From positions 1,546,001 to 1,610,000 of the forward strand of contig NZ_CP074373.1 of the NCBI RefSeq assembly GCF_021560035.1: 64,000 nucleotides of DNA. The letters run 5' to 3'. Origin of the DNA: Virgibacillus sp. NKC19-16 (GTDB lineage: Bacteria; Bacillota; Bacilli; Bacillales; Amphibacillaceae). A program made the position numbers and the translations under genes. The notes beneath the pieces were generated by a model, which worked only from the letters and a program-made list of their open reading frames with translations, ran no database searches and was not told the origin of the DNA. Below are positions 45,086-55,138 of this stretch, in pieces; within the stretch, counting starts at the first letter, position 1, and every line of letters begins with the position of its first letter.

Positions 45086-46039
45086 TTATTTCCCCGAAGC
45101 AGGTTTATCTTCGTTTATTTGTAGTTCCTTTTCATACTTAGCACTCCTGGATGACAGCAGAATGAAATAACTCAGCATTCCAAAGAAACAGGAGATGACG
45201 AAAGCATGTAGTAAAGCGACTCCCAGGTTTAACATGGTGAAAATAATCATAGCCCCAAAAAACACTTGTGAAGCAATTAGTGCTAATGCAGTAATCCAGC
45301 CCCAATACATTATCCTATGATGCCTATAATTTTTCATCATTTTTATAAATAGGACAATTGTCCAAATGAAAAGAATTCCTGCTGCTAAGCGGTGCCCCAT
45401 CTGTATCCACTGTTCGAAGCTAAACCCTCCAAAAGCAAGCGGTGACGTATTTGAACAGAAAGGCCAATCCGCGCAGACCAGATTTGCTTCGGTATGCCGT
45501 ACTAAAGCCCCAGTGTAAACAACCATCAATGTATATATCGTTAGTGCATAAATTTCAATTCGGTGCTTCTTTTGAATAAACAACGATGTTGTATCAAATT
45601 TCCTGTCAATTTCAAATATGAGCAACATAAGTAAAAAGACGGATGCAAATGAAATCAATGAAATTCCGAAATGGGCAGCCAAAACGAAGTCAGATTGTCC
45701 CCACATTACCGCAGCTGCTCCTATGAAAGCTTGCAGAACTAAAAAGAAGACAGATATGAAAGACAAGAATTTCACTTCACGAATATGACCAATGTATTTC
45801 CACGCGATAATAGCTAAAGCGACAACAGTAATACCGACAACCCCTGTAACCAATCTGTGACTTAATTCGATTACGAGTTCAGGTGAGATAACTGATGGTA
45901 AAAACTGTCCTTCACATAATGGCCAACTATCACCGCATCCATCCCCGGAGTCCGTTTTTGTAACTAGTGCTCCTCCCAGTAAGATTAATGTCATCCCTAC
46001 TGTGGAGATAACAGATAACCATTTTAATGTTTTAATCAT
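45086..46039 (-). CDS. ctaA: Heme A synthase
   Basis: A 317-residue eight-helix membrane enzyme that oxidises the C8 methyl of heme O to give heme A. The Cys pair C35/C42 in CGDSWPLC, the Glu and first His in IELSHRLVTG, and His in LAAHFG, MGHRLAAG and ALLHAF supply the two heme sites. A second Cys pair (LVCADWPFC) is also present, as in B. subtilis. It diverges from the ctaB operon. Confidence 0.94.
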   Translation of the reverse strand: MIKTLKWLSVISTVGMTLILLGGALVTKTDSGDGCGDSWPLCEGQFLPSVISPELVIELSHRLVTGVVGITVVALAIIAWKYIGHIREVKFLSFISVFFLVLQAFIGAAAVMWGQSDFVLAAHFGISLISFASVFLLMLLIFEIDRKFDTTSLFIQKKHRIEIYALTIYTLMVVYTGALVRHTEANLVCADWPFCSNTSPLAFGGFSFEQWIQMGHRLAAGILFIWTIVLFIKMMKNYRHHRIMYWGWITALALIASQVFFGAMIIFTMLNLGVALLHAFVISCFFGMLSYFILLSSRSAKYEKELQINEDKPASGK

Positions 46040-46450
46040 AGTACAGCCTCACTTCATATATATGTAAAATTTATTCTTACAATAGATTAATAATAATATT
46101 TTTCCTTTATACAATGCAATGAAATACCTTCAAAAAATGACAAATGACACAGAATTGTAAGAGTCTGGGGGGTTATTACTATTTTCACCGTATAAAATTT
46201 AGAAAACCCTTGCATTGTGTTCATTTGTTTGCTAGAAATAATATAGGGATAATTTCCTTATGTTAAGCGTTACTATGTCAGGTCAGTGCTTAAATAAAGC
46301 AAAATAATGTTATGTAATTAATTAGATTGTAATAGAATTCCATGATACAATAAAAATAATTGTCAGTATGCATAAACGTATAATATTAATCGTTAACATG
46401 TATACTTGATATTATAATGCTTTCGGTGGAATTAGAAGGGGGGATACAAG
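46040..46450. other. ctaA-ctaB divergent regulatory gap
   Basis: 411 AT-rich bases. TATAAT at 46413-46418 may be the ctaB -10 box, without a good -35. In B. subtilis this gap binds ResD; I could not identify ResD or CcpA sites by eye. No gene is seen. Confidence 0.4.
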
Positions 46451-47392
46451 ATGGACAACATAGAGACACCTTCGTCACACATGGTTAGCGGCGAAGAAAT
46501 TGTCCCGAAAGCACAAAAGACAACATTATTCTCTGATCTTAAAGCATTGGTTAAAATTGGTATTATAAACTCTAATTTAATTACTGCATTCGCGGGTTTC
46601 TGGTTAGCACTCCATTTCACTAATTCTTCATTTCTCGCGTATTGGGATATATTTTTATTAACAATGGCGGGTGTTGCATTAGTTATTGCTGGTGGATGTA
46701 TACTTAATAACTGGTATGATGCTGATATTGATCTGGTGATGTCAAGAACAAAGAATCGACCTACTGTAACTGGGAAAATTTCATTACATACAGTTATGGG
46801 GCTGGGGATAGGAATTACTGTACTTGGTTTACTACTGCTCTTGTTTACAACAGTTGAAGCCACAATACTTGCATTGTTTGGATGGTTCGTATATGTCGTT
46901 TTATATACCATGTGGTCAAAACGAAGGTATACCTTAAATACTATCATTGGCAGTTTTTCAGGGGCGGTGCCACCTTTAATTGGTTGGGCAGCTATTGATC
47001 CCAATTTCCATGTCGTACCTTTGGTGTTATTTTTAATCATGTTTATTTGGCAAACACCGCATTTTCTAGCATTAGCAATGAAAAAGACAAAGGAATATAA
47101 GTCTGCTGGGATCCCGATGTTACCGGTAGTGCATGGATTTGAATTTACAAAACGACAAATTATTGTATATATTGCAAGCTTATTGCCACTACCGTTTTTT
47201 TTAGCGTCGCTTGGTACGACGTTCATAGTGATTGCGACTTTACTTAATATTGGTTGGCTCATTATCGGATTAAGAGGCCTATTCGTAAAAGATAATCTGA
47301 AATGGGCGAATACGATTTTTGTTTATTCCATAAATTACTTAACGATACTTTTTCTAATGATGGTTGTTGTAACATTACCTATGTTTAGCTGA
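46451..47392 (+). CDS. ctaB: Protoheme IX farnesyltransferase (heme O synthase)
   Basis: A 313-residue polytopic UbiA-family prenyltransferase that adds a farnesyl group to heme B. First Asp-rich motif NNWYDADIDLVMSRTKNRP near residue 95, YTMWSKRRYTLNTIIGSFSGAVPPLIGW near 155-185, and the second motif region ALAMKKTKEYKSAGIPMLPV near 215. GAAGGGGGGA precedes the ATG. First gene of ctaBCDEF; it supplies heme O to CtaA. Confidence 0.95.
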   Translation: MDNIETPSSHMVSGEEIVPKAQKTTLFSDLKALVKIGIINSNLITAFAGFWLALHFTNSSFLAYWDIFLLTMAGVALVIAGGCILNNWYDADIDLVMSRTKNRPTVTGKISLHTVMGLGIGITVLGLLLLLFTTVEATILALFGWFVYVVLYTMWSKRRYTLNTIIGSFSGAVPPLIGWAAIDPNFHVVPLVLFLIMFIWQTPHFLALAMKKTKEYKSAGIPMLPVVHGFEFTKRQIIVYIASLLPLPFFLASLGTTFIVIATLLNIGWLIIGLRGLFVKDNLKWANTIFVYSINYLTILFLMMVVVTLPMFS

Positions 47393-47453
47393 ATAACTAG
47401 CTTAAAATATATGCTTTAAGAAAATCAACAAGGAGAAAGAGGGGTATGAATAG

Positions 47454-48503
47454 ATGAAAGATTGGATGGGAAAATCGAAGGCTATATTCCTATTAGGTTC
47501 ATTAGCACTGATTCTAGCCGGTTGTGGACAAGAAAATTTATCAGCCCTAATACCAAAGGGGTACGGCGCTGAGACATCTATGGATTTAATTATCCTTTCC
47601 ACCATAATTATGACGTTTGTGTTTATCGTTGTAATTCTCGTATTTGTTATTGTTCTATCACGTTTTCGTAAAAAGAAGGGACAAGAAAATTACATACCAA
47701 AGCAAGTGGAAGGTAGTAAGACACTTGAAACTGTTTGGACAGTTATTCCGATTGTTTTAGTTATAATCCTTGCTGTACCAACAGTTACGGCAACATTTGA
47801 TTTAGCTGATGAAACAGGCTCAGAGGATGGGTTGAATATAGAAGTTACCGGTAATCAGTATTGGTGGCATTTTAATTATGAGGGGCAGGAAATTCAAACA
47901 AGTCAGGACATGTACATCCCTGTTGGGGAAAAGGTGCATTTGAATATGATGGCTTCTGATGTTATCCACTCATTTTGGGTGCCAGCACTTTCAGGAAAAA
48001 TGGACGCCAACCCTGAAAACGAAAATAGTATGTATATAGAAGCGCATGAGGAAGGCGTCTACTGGGGTAAATGTGCAGAACTTTGTGGCCCATCACACTC
48101 ACTGATGGACTTTAAAGTAATTGCAGTCAGTCCTGAGGAGTTCGATCAATGGGTTGAAGACATGCAAAACGTTGACCCTGAAGCAGAACCTGAAGATGCT
48201 GTAGCACAAGATGGTAAAGCTGCATTTGAAGAGAATAGCTGTATGGGTTGTCACGCTATTGGTTCTTCACCGGCGCAAGTTGGGCCAAATCTAACATCGT
48301 TTGGGGATCGTTCTAAAATTGCAGGTATTCTTGAACCAACAAAAGAAAACTTGGTCGATTGGCTTATGGATCCTGAATCGATCAAGCCTGGAAACCAGAT
48401 GACCGGTAATTATGATATTACTGAAGAGGAAGCAAATAGTATTGCAGAATATTTAATGCAATTGCAGCCTTCTGAAATAACACCGGAAAGTGCAGGAGAT
48501 TAA
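47454..48503 (+). CDS. ctaC: Cytochrome caa3 oxidase subunit II
   Basis: A 349-residue lipoprotein subunit: lipobox ILAGC (Cys24), two membrane helices (about 43-65 and 88-110), a cupredoxin CuA domain with YWWHFNYEGQ and CAELCGPSHSLM ligands near 207-218, and a C-terminal cytochrome c domain with CMGCH near 263 and Met ligand in NQMTGNY. The fused cytochrome c identifies a caa3-type oxidase that accepts electrons from cytochrome c rather than quinol. Confidence 0.95.
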   Translation: MKDWMGKSKAIFLLGSLALILAGCGQENLSALIPKGYGAETSMDLIILSTIIMTFVFIVVILVFVIVLSRFRKKKGQENYIPKQVEGSKTLETVWTVIPIVLVIILAVPTVTATFDLADETGSEDGLNIEVTGNQYWWHFNYEGQEIQTSQDMYIPVGEKVHLNMMASDVIHSFWVPALSGKMDANPENENSMYIEAHEEGVYWGKCAELCGPSHSLMDFKVIAVSPEEFDQWVEDMQNVDPEAEPEDAVAQDGKAAFEENSCMGCHAIGSSPAQVGPNLTSFGDRSKIAGILEPTKENLVDWLMDPESIKPGNQMTGNYDITEEEANSIAEYLMQLQPSEITPESAGD

Positions 48504-48554
48504 TTTTATAATTTATACTATTGGGATGGAAGATGAAAAAGGGAGGTTTAAGCA

Positions 48555-50408
48555 TTGAGTATAGCAGCTACTCAGAAGAGAGGCTTCGGTGCTGTGCTAT
48601 GGGATTATTTAACCACTGTAGACCATAAAAAAATTGGTATATTGTATCTAATAGGTGGTGGATTTTTTTTCCTGCTCGGTGGATTGGAAGCTTTGTTTAT
48701 ACGTATTCAACTATTAGTACCTGAAAATGATTTCATTAGTGCAGGTCTGTATAACGAAATGTTTACTATGCACGGGACGACGATGATTTTCCTGGCAGTA
48801 ATGCCATTATTGCTTGGCCTAATGAACTATATTATGCCTCTCCAAATCGGGGCACGAGATGTTGCATTTCCATTTTTAAATTCATTAGGTTTTTGGTTGT
48901 TTTTGTTCGGTGGACTATTATTAAATTGTAGCTGGTTTTTGGGAGGAGCACCTGATGCAGGATGGACTGCATATACCCCATTATCACTACAGTCACCGGG
49001 ACACGGAATTGATTTTTATGTAATGGGACTGCAGCTCTCGGGTGCGGGAACATTAATTGGTGGTATTAACTTCCTGGTTACGATCGTTACCATGCGTGCA
49101 CCGGGGATGACATATATGCGTATGCCACTATTCACTTGGACTACTTTTGTCACAAGTGTACTAATATTATTTGCATTCCCTGCATTAACTGTTAACTTAT
49201 TTCTATTAATGTTTGACCGTATGTTCGGATCGGCATTTTTTGATGTAGCATTAGGCGGGAATACAGTAATCTGGCAGCATTTGTTTTGGATATTTGGTCA
49301 CCCTGAAGTTTATATCCTAATACTCCCTGCATTTGGTGTATTCAGTGAGGTGTTTCCAACATTTTCCAAGAAAAGATTATTTGGTTATACAGCAATGGTA
49401 TTTGCAACAATTTTGATTGCATTTCTAGGGTTTATGGTATGGGCACACCATATGTTCACAGTTGGACTAGGCCCTGTAGCAAACTCTATCTTTGCGATTG
49501 CAACAATGGCTATTGCAGTGCCTACAGGTATTAAGATCTTTAACTGGTTGGCGACAATGTGGGGTGGAAGTATTACCATTAATTCTTCTATGCTATGGGC
49601 TTTAGCATTCATACCTACATTTACTATTGGCGGTATGACAGGTGTTATGCTTGCTTCTGCTGTAGCAGATTATCAATACCATGACACATACTTTGTTGTT
49701 GCCCACTTCCACTATGTTATGGTAGGTGGAACAGTGTTTGGAATTTTTGCAGCACTACATTATTGGTGGCCAAAAATGTTTGGACGTATTCTACACGAAG
49801 GTATGGGCAAATTTACTTTCTGGACATTCTTTATTGGATTCCATTTAACATTCTTTATCCAGCATTTCCTAGGATTAATGGGAATGCCTCGCCGTTATTG
49901 GGTGTTTTTGGAAGATCAAGGATTAGATACTGGTAACTTAGTCAGTTCGATTGGAGCATTTTTAATGGCTATTGCTGTAATTGTATTCTTGATTAATATT
50001 ATTTACACAGCGGCTAAAGGAACAAAAGCACCAGCTGATCCATGGGATGGCCGGGCGTTAGAATGGGCTATTTCATCACCACCGCCATATTATAACTTTA
50101 AACAAACACCATTGGTTCGTGGACTGGATCCTTTATGGATTGAAAAAATGGAGGGCAAAGGTAAGGTTACACCCGCAGAACCAGTAGATGATATTCATAT
50201 GCCGAATTCGAGTTTTGTACCATTTATCATGACATTCGGGTTCTTTGTCGCCAGTTTCGGATTTATTTATCAAGTGGATCATAGTGCATGGCTTATTGCG
50301 GTTTATGTCGGTATGGGAATAGCGCTTGGTGCTATGGCGTATAGATCGTTGAAAGATGATCATGGTCACCATGTTACAAAAGAAGAACTAGAAAGGGAGG
50401 CTGACTAA
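48555..50408 (+). CDS. ctaD: Cytochrome caa3 oxidase subunit I
   Basis: A 617-residue heme-copper oxidase catalytic subunit. Heme a His in MFTMHGTTM, CuB His with the His-Tyr pair in GHPEVYILILP, HH in WAHHMFTVG, and heme a3/a His in VVAHFHYVMVGG are intact. The family K- and D-channel regions appear conserved. Start is TTG with GGGAGG 9 bases upstream. It reduces oxygen and pumps protons. ctaE starts 2 bases after its stop. Confidence 0.96.
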   Translation: MSIAATQKRGFGAVLWDYLTTVDHKKIGILYLIGGGFFFLLGGLEALFIRIQLLVPENDFISAGLYNEMFTMHGTTMIFLAVMPLLLGLMNYIMPLQIGARDVAFPFLNSLGFWLFLFGGLLLNCSWFLGGAPDAGWTAYTPLSLQSPGHGIDFYVMGLQLSGAGTLIGGINFLVTIVTMRAPGMTYMRMPLFTWTTFVTSVLILFAFPALTVNLFLLMFDRMFGSAFFDVALGGNTVIWQHLFWIFGHPEVYILILPAFGVFSEVFPTFSKKRLFGYTAMVFATILIAFLGFMVWAHHMFTVGLGPVANSIFAIATMAIAVPTGIKIFNWLATMWGGSITINSSMLWALAFIPTFTIGGMTGVMLASAVADYQYHDTYFVVAHFHYVMVGGTVFGIFAALHYWWPKMFGRILHEGMGKFTFWTFFIGFHLTFFIQHFLGLMGMPRRYWVFLEDQGLDTGNLVSSIGAFLMAIAVIVFLINIIYTAAKGTKAPADPWDGRALEWAISSPPPYYNFKQTPLVRGLDPLWIEKMEGKGKVTPAEPVDDIHMPNSSFVPFIMTFGFFVASFGFIYQVDHSAWLIAVYVGMGIALGAMAYRSLKDDHGHHVTKEELEREAD

Positions 50409-50409
50409 G

Positions 50410-51030
50410 ATGAGTCACGATCATTCCTTAAATCCTGAAACAATGCCACAGGAACCAGAAAAAGCCACCCTTGAGGGTAAAAATAAATTTTTGGGTTTAT
50501 GGTTCTTCCTTGGCGGTGAAACAGTCCTTTTCGCATGTTTGTTCGGTACCTATCTCGCGTTGAATAACTCAACAGCGGATGGACCGTCTTCAAATGACAT
50601 ATTTGGATTGGAACTTGTTTTTCTTATGACAGTATTGCTTCTAACAAGTTCATTAACTAGTGTGTATGCTGTGTATCATATGAAAAATAATGACTTTAAA
50701 AAGATGCAATTATGGTTGGGGATCACAGCGTTACTAGGGATTGCTTTCCTGGCATGTGAAGTATATGAGTTCGCTCACTATATTATTGATTATGGCTTCA
50801 CTTTCCGTTCGTCAGCTTTTGGATCTGCATTTTATACATTAGTTGGATTCCATGGAGGGCACGTGGTCTTTGGCTTGAGCTGGCTTATTACGTTGATGGT
50901 CCGTAATGCTAAAAGAGGTTTGAATTTATATAACGCTCCAAAATTTAATACATTCAGTCTATACTGGCATTTTATTGATGTTGTATGGGTGTTTATTTTC
51001 ACAGTTGTATATTTAATGGGGATGGTGTAA
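50410..51030 (+). CDS. ctaE: Cytochrome caa3 oxidase subunit III
   Basis: A 206-residue five-helix subunit III. LGLWFFLGGETVLFACLFGTYLAL contains the conserved membrane Glu, and GFHGGHVVFGLSWL and YWHFIDVVWVFIFTVVYL are family hallmarks. It stabilises proton uptake by subunit I. Tightly packed between ctaD (1 base gap) and ctaF (3 base gap), indicating translational coupling. Confidence 0.94.
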   Translation: MSHDHSLNPETMPQEPEKATLEGKNKFLGLWFFLGGETVLFACLFGTYLALNNSTADGPSSNDIFGLELVFLMTVLLLTSSLTSVYAVYHMKNNDFKKMQLWLGITALLGIAFLACEVYEFAHYIIDYGFTFRSSAFGSAFYTLVGFHGGHVVFGLSWLITLMVRNAKRGLNLYNAPKFNTFSLYWHFIDVVWVFIFTVVYLMGMV

Positions 51031-51033
51031 TTT

Positions 51034-51351
51034 ATGGCAGAGAATACCAATAAAATGAATGCCTTCCAAAAACAGAAAAAGAAAGAGGAAATGAAGAAAC
51101 AAGTAATTTCGTTTGCTTTAATGATTGGCCTTACAATAATTGCCTTTTCTCTTGTTGCGACAGGTGCAATGGAAAGTATGTTCATCATACCAGTGCTGAT
51201 TATTTTAGCAGTCATTCAAGTTGGCTTTCAATTTTATTATTTTATGCACCTGAAAGACAAGGGACATGAAATGCCAGCAGCATTTATCTATGGTGGTGTA
51301 TTCGTCACTTTCCTAGTTCTTGCAGCTTTACTTGTGATCACCTGGTGGTGA
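51034..51351 (+). CDS. ctaF: Cytochrome caa3 oxidase subunit IV
   Basis: A 105-residue subunit with three helices (about 24-42, 48-70 and 80-103). ILAVIQVGFQFYYFMHLKDKGHE is characteristic of bacterial subunit IV. It helps assemble the CuB centre in relatives. The N-terminus is polar and basic. Last gene of the ctaB-F group, followed by a terminator. Confidence 0.92.
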   Translation: MAENTNKMNAFQKQKKKEEMKKQVISFALMIGLTIIAFSLVATGAMESMFIIPVLIILAVIQVGFQFYYFMHLKDKGHEMPAAFIYGGVFVTFLVLAALLVITWW

Positions 51352-51359
51352 TTTAATTA

Positions 51360-51388
51360 GATCGGGAATCTTTCTCCCGGTCTTTTTC
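51360..51388 (+). terminator. Terminator after ctaF
   Basis: GATCGGGA pairs with TCCCGGTC (one G-T), then five T. Confidence 0.72.
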
Positions 51389-51560
51389 TTTCTTAAAATA
51401 TTTTTTGCTAAAATCGTCACAATATAGAGCTGTACGAGTTGATGATTTGCGTTACAATGTACATGTTAGTAGGTATAAACTTTCGAATGATTAAATATAA
51501 GAAATAAAAGCTTTCGCCAATAATTGGTGGTAAGCAACGTTTTTCTAAGGGTGGGTAATT

Positions 51561-52457
51561 ATGTGGCTGGAACTGCAAATATTTGGCCTCCGTGCGTTGT
51601 GGAGTCCGTATTTCTTAACATATATTATAATTTTAGCTTTGCTTTACTTTCTAATAACGGGTCCGTATCGTCATAAATTCGGTGGTACTGAAAAGCCTAG
51701 CGGCAGGCAACAAATCTATTTTTACTTGGGGTTATTTCTATTATATGTTATAAAAGGTTCTCCAATTGATTTGTTAACACATATTACGCTAACGGCACAC
51801 ATGATTCAAATGGCGATCTATTATCTTGTGTTTCCTATTTTGATCATTAAGGGGATACCAGCATGGATTTGGAGAAAGGTTGTTTATGCACCAGTAATTA
51901 AACCTATTGTGAAAGTCTTAACCAAACCAATTGTTTCCTTGTTACTATTTAATTCACTTTTTTCAATTTACCATATACCTGCTATTTTTAACTTTTCAAA
52001 ATCATCATTGATTGCACATTCATCTATTTCAATTATTATATTGATTGCTGCTTTCATTGTATGGTGGCCAATAGTGTCACCGCTTAAAGAATTTGATACT
52101 ATGAGTCCGGTTTTAAAAATGGGTTATATCCTTGCTAACGGTGTTTTAATTACGCCGGCCTGCGCGTTAATTATATTCGCAGACCAGCCATTATACGCGG
52201 CGTATACACAGGACGGAGCATGGTTGCAGGCACTCGCCTTATGTGTACCTGGAGATGTGTTAACAGGTATAGCGGTTCCGCTTTCCGGGCCGGAGATGTT
52301 TACATCATTGAGTACAATGTATGATCAGCAATTAGGTGGCATTATTATGAAGGTCGTGCAGGAAATTACGTATGGAATCTTACTGGCAAGTGTCTTCTTT
52401 AAATGGGTTAATAAAGAAGGTCAAAAAGTAGACCCTGTACCTGCGGAGATAAATTAA
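51561..52457 (+). CDS. ctaG: Cytochrome oxidase assembly factor CtaG (caa3 type)
   Basis: A 298-residue membrane protein with seven or eight helices of the caa3_CtaG family (not related to eukaryotic Cox11). FLYVIKGSPIDLLTHITLTAHMIQM, WWPIVSPL and DQQLGGIIMKVVQEITYG are recognisable, with conserved His and Met suited to copper. Needed for CuB site formation in B. subtilis. ATG follows AAGGGTGGG. Confidence 0.92.
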   Translation: MWLELQIFGLRALWSPYFLTYIIILALLYFLITGPYRHKFGGTEKPSGRQQIYFYLGLFLLYVIKGSPIDLLTHITLTAHMIQMAIYYLVFPILIIKGIPAWIWRKVVYAPVIKPIVKVLTKPIVSLLLFNSLFSIYHIPAIFNFSKSSLIAHSSISIIILIAAFIVWWPIVSPLKEFDTMSPVLKMGYILANGVLITPACALIIFADQPLYAAYTQDGAWLQALALCVPGDVLTGIAVPLSGPEMFTSLSTMYDQQLGGIIMKVVQEITYGILLASVFFKWVNKEGQKVDPVPAEIN

Positions 52458-52511
52458 CAAAAAATAGTTAACTCCATTTGGAGTTGGCGTTTTCTCAATT
52501 AGAAAGGATAC

Positions 52512-52979
52512 GTGAAGAAAAATATGCCTGTTTTACCGACATTAAGTACTTTTTTTATTTTATTAAGCGCCATTTTAGTAGCTTTTGGCTGGAGATTTAT
52601 AAGTAAGGGCAAGGCGGAAGCTCATAGAAAAACGATGATAGCAGCTGCTATTAGTGCAATCTTGTTTTTTATTATCTATGTATCCAGAACCATTTTTGCT
52701 GGAAATACAAGCTTTGGTGGGCCTGAGGAATTAGAGATCTATTATACCATATTTTTAATTTTCCATATTACACTAGCAACAACAGGTGCTGTATTTGGTA
52801 TTACTTCATTGACATTAGCGTTTAAACGAAAAATTATCAAACATAGAAAATTAGGTCCGTATACAAGTATTATATGGTTTTTCAGTGCCATAACCGGATT
52901 TATCGTTTATCTGTTATTGTATGTTTTCTTTGATGGAGGAGAAACTACAAGTTTAATTAAAGCTATATTAGGAACATAA
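52512..52979 (+). CDS. DUF420 protein, CtaM/YozB-like oxidase assembly factor
   Basis: A 155-residue protein with four membrane helices. LPTLSTFFILLSAILVAFGW, AHRKTMIAAAI, FHITLATTGAVFGI and HRKLGPYTSIIWFFSAITGF are DUF420 features, with His residues placed at membrane faces. In S. aureus the DUF420 protein CtaM is required for aa3 oxidase; B. subtilis has YozB. The place next to ctaG supports the same role. GTG start with AAAGGA close upstream; ATG 52524 is an alternative. Confidence 0.82.
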   Translation: MKKNMPVLPTLSTFFILLSAILVAFGWRFISKGKAEAHRKTMIAAAISAILFFIIYVSRTIFAGNTSFGGPEELEIYYTIFLIFHITLATTGAVFGITSLTLAFKRKIIKHRKLGPYTSIIWFFSAITGFIVYLLLYVFFDGGETTSLIKAILGT

Positions 52980-53014
52980 AAAAGGGTGAGTAACTATATT
53001 GCTCACCCTTTTTC
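52978..53014 (+). terminator. Terminator after DUF420 gene
   Basis: Stem AAAAAAGGGTGAG/CTCACCCTTTTT with an 11-base loop. Confidence 0.85.
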
Positions 53015-53056
53015 TATGTTACATAAGAAATTATAAAATTTTGAGGTTATAGATAA

Positions 53057-53365
53057 TTCAGCAGCCGAATAGGCCTCGTCCGGCTCCAGCGCCCAGCAAC
53101 TAGCAAATCTTTACGGTGGGGCGAGCATTTAGCGCAGCCCCAAACTTCACATTCCTCCATTACGGTAAGTCAACATCGGTTTAGGGTTGGAAGGAAGGCC
53201 GACTAAAACCGGGCCAGACGCTTAGGCGTCGGCACACCGCTTTTGCAGGGGCATGTTTCCTTTATCTCATTGCGGAAGAGGAGGTTTAACTAAAACCACC
53301 ACTTTGCGTGGCAACGTTGAACCACCCGCAGCGCTGAGCGCGGTTTGTACGTTGCTAATCGGGCG
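53057..53365 (-). repeat. Type A intergenic repeat, copy 2 (longer)
   Basis: Inverted copy of 2481-2640, with the GGGGC/GCCCC hairpin near 53118-53142 on the minus strand. An extra GC-rich stretch 53235-53365 follows. It shares the perfect block GGAAGGCCGACTAAAACCG (53193-53211) with repeat R4. It fills the gap before the convergent AI-2E gene; no gene is supported. Confidence 0.72.
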
Positions 53366-53381
53366 CTTTAAGACTTTGTTC

Positions 53382-54440
53382 TTAAATTTTAATTTTCCAT
53401 TTTATAATGCCAGCTTCTTTTGCTGAATTAAATGCAATAACAAATAATGGCCCTAGAATAAAGCCCAGAATACCTAGTAATTGCAGGCCTAGAAACATAG
53501 CAATTAGTGTTGCCAGCGGTGATAATCCAATATGCTGTCCCATCACCTTTGGTTCTACTGTCCGCCTTATAGCAAGTAATATAATTGCCAATATAGCTAA
53601 TTGTATGCCCGTCGTAATGTCCCCACTTAACAGCATGAACAATGCCCACGGGCCCAAAACGGCGATTGAGCCAATAATAGGAATGAGGTCGATTATCCAT
53701 ATAATCAAGGACATGATTATCGCAACTTCCGGAACGATTAAATATAGTCCGATTAATGTGACCGCAAGTATAATAAGGCTGACAAGAAATTGAGCTTTGA
53801 AAAAACCTAAAAGAACATCGGTTAAGCGCTTATTCATAAAGGAAACTTTTTCAGCCGTTTCTTTTGTGAATAAACTATATGTCTTTGATTTAAGTACAGG
53901 TAATTCAAGCATAAATAAAAATAAAGCAATTAAATATACAATAAAACTGATTAAATAGGATGGAACCTTAGCGAATAATTGTGCTATATTATCTAATGTA
54001 ATAGTATCTCTTGCTGTTTCACTCAATGCAGTTAAGTTATCCTCAATACTATTTGATACCTGATTAACAAATTCAGGGGGTAAATTATTTGTATATTGTT
54101 GAAGGTTTGTCTCCCAATCTTCATATATCTCATTTATCTCATTAACATATGTGGGGATATTTTCCACGAAATTTACAACCTGTGTGGTTGCTTTCGTGAC
54201 TGCAAATGTACCAGCAACTCCCATTATGATCAAAAAAAGCAGAAAAACAATGATTACGGATATTTGTCGGCTCATCTTCCCCTTTCGTTGTATTAACCGA
54301 ATAAGTGGATTAAGTGCCAGAGCGGTGATTAATGCAAGTATTAAAGGAACGGAAACAGGTAATATAAAGATTATAAACAGTAAAAGTATTATAAACAAAA
54401 AAATAAGCGACCATTGACGTTTTGAAATAGAACGAAGCAA
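53382..54440 (-). CDS. AI-2E family transporter
   Basis: A 352-residue membrane protein of the PerM/AI-2E family: helices near 10-50 and 60-82, a long extracytoplasmic helical region (about 85-165), then four or five helices. IIDLIPIIGSIAVLGPWAL and VEPKVMGQHIGLSPLATLIAMFLGLQLLGILGFILGP-type sequence are diagnostic. Members export signals or ions, or take part in sporulation (YtvI); the substrate here is unknown. TTG start, AAAGGAG 13 bases upstream. It interrupts the usual ctaG-ylbA order. Confidence 0.82.
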   Translation of the reverse strand: MLRSISKRQWSLIFLFIILLLFIIFILPVSVPLILALITALALNPLIRLIQRKGKMSRQISVIIVFLLFLIIMGVAGTFAVTKATTQVVNFVENIPTYVNEINEIYEDWETNLQQYTNNLPPEFVNQVSNSIEDNLTALSETARDTITLDNIAQLFAKVPSYLISFIVYLIALFLFMLELPVLKSKTYSLFTKETAEKVSFMNKRLTDVLLGFFKAQFLVSLIILAVTLIGLYLIVPEVAIIMSLIIWIIDLIPIIGSIAVLGPWALFMLLSGDITTGIQLAILAIILLAIRRTVEPKVMGQHIGLSPLATLIAMFLGLQLLGILGFILGPLFVIAFNSAKEAGIIKWKIKI

Positions 54441-54532
54441 GTTTATACGATGTCTCCTTTCATAGTAGTCTAAAGGATTACATAAATAATAAGCGTGTCA
54501 ATTATTAGATCAGCGTTTTGCATCTTTTGATT

Positions 54533-54580
54533 AAAAAACCAACTGCCTGGTGATTATGCCTGATAGAGCAGTTGGTTTTT
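54533..54580 (-). terminator. Terminator of ylbA
   Basis: Stem AAAAACCAACTGC/GCAGTTGGTTTTT with a 21-base loop, beyond the ylbA stop on the minus strand. Confidence 0.78.
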
Positions 54581-54600
54581 ATAAGGATGACTTTGATGAC

Positions 54601-54966
54601 TTATTTCTTATATTGGTTAATTTCTTCTGCTAATTTTGTTACTAAATTGTTTGCTCGTTCGACGAGGTTTTCCGGGAAATTTTCACCTTCACCATATTCA
54701 ACACCGTGTGGATAATAATGTTTCCCGAGTAATGGAGTTAAGAGCTTGATTACAGCGTTTCCACGATCTACATCACCTTCGACCGCATAGCCTTGTACGC
54801 GAATATAGTATGTAATGTTCTTTTCTTTTGAATCAATTCTATAATCATATGTCACTCGTTCATAATCCCATTGCTCTGCACGGATAAAAGCATGTAATCC
54901 AGTTATATGATCCAGAGGTTTAACATCAATCATAACATCTTCTATTCCAGTATTTTCTAATCTCAT
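54601..54966 (-). CDS. ylbA: YugN-like protein, YlbA
   Basis: A 121-residue soluble protein of the YugN-like family, as is B. subtilis YlbA. MRLENTGIEDVMIDVKPLDH, QWDYERVTYDYRID, YYIRVQGYAVEGDV and GKHYYPHGVEYGE fit the family. Function unknown. GAGGTGATAAA precedes the ATG. Position between ctaG and ylbC supports the name. Confidence 0.78.
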   Translation of the reverse strand: MRLENTGIEDVMIDVKPLDHITGLHAFIRAEQWDYERVTYDYRIDSKEKNITYYIRVQGYAVEGDVDRGNAVIKLLTPLLGKHYYPHGVEYGEGENFPENLVERANNLVTKLAEEINQYKK

Positions 54967-55138
54967 TTTATCACCTCACATATTTGTCCTCATTAACCTA
55001 TAATAATACGAAATGAAGTAACTTGCAATCGAAAAGATAATATGCTTTTGTTTCTTTTTTATTTTAAAAAAACATATGAAATAATAGAGAAAAGAGAATG
55101 GATGGTTATATGAAATCATAGGTTGAAATATATACTAT

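Noticed and set aside
46432-47262. 276-codon open frame on the minus strand
   Set aside because: It lies entirely over ctaB, whose protein is clearly recognisable, and its translation has no family features or ribosome site.
52469-52494. AACTCCA/GGAGTT stem after ctaG
   Set aside because: Too short and followed by a poor T-run; ctaG may read through into the DUF420 gene.
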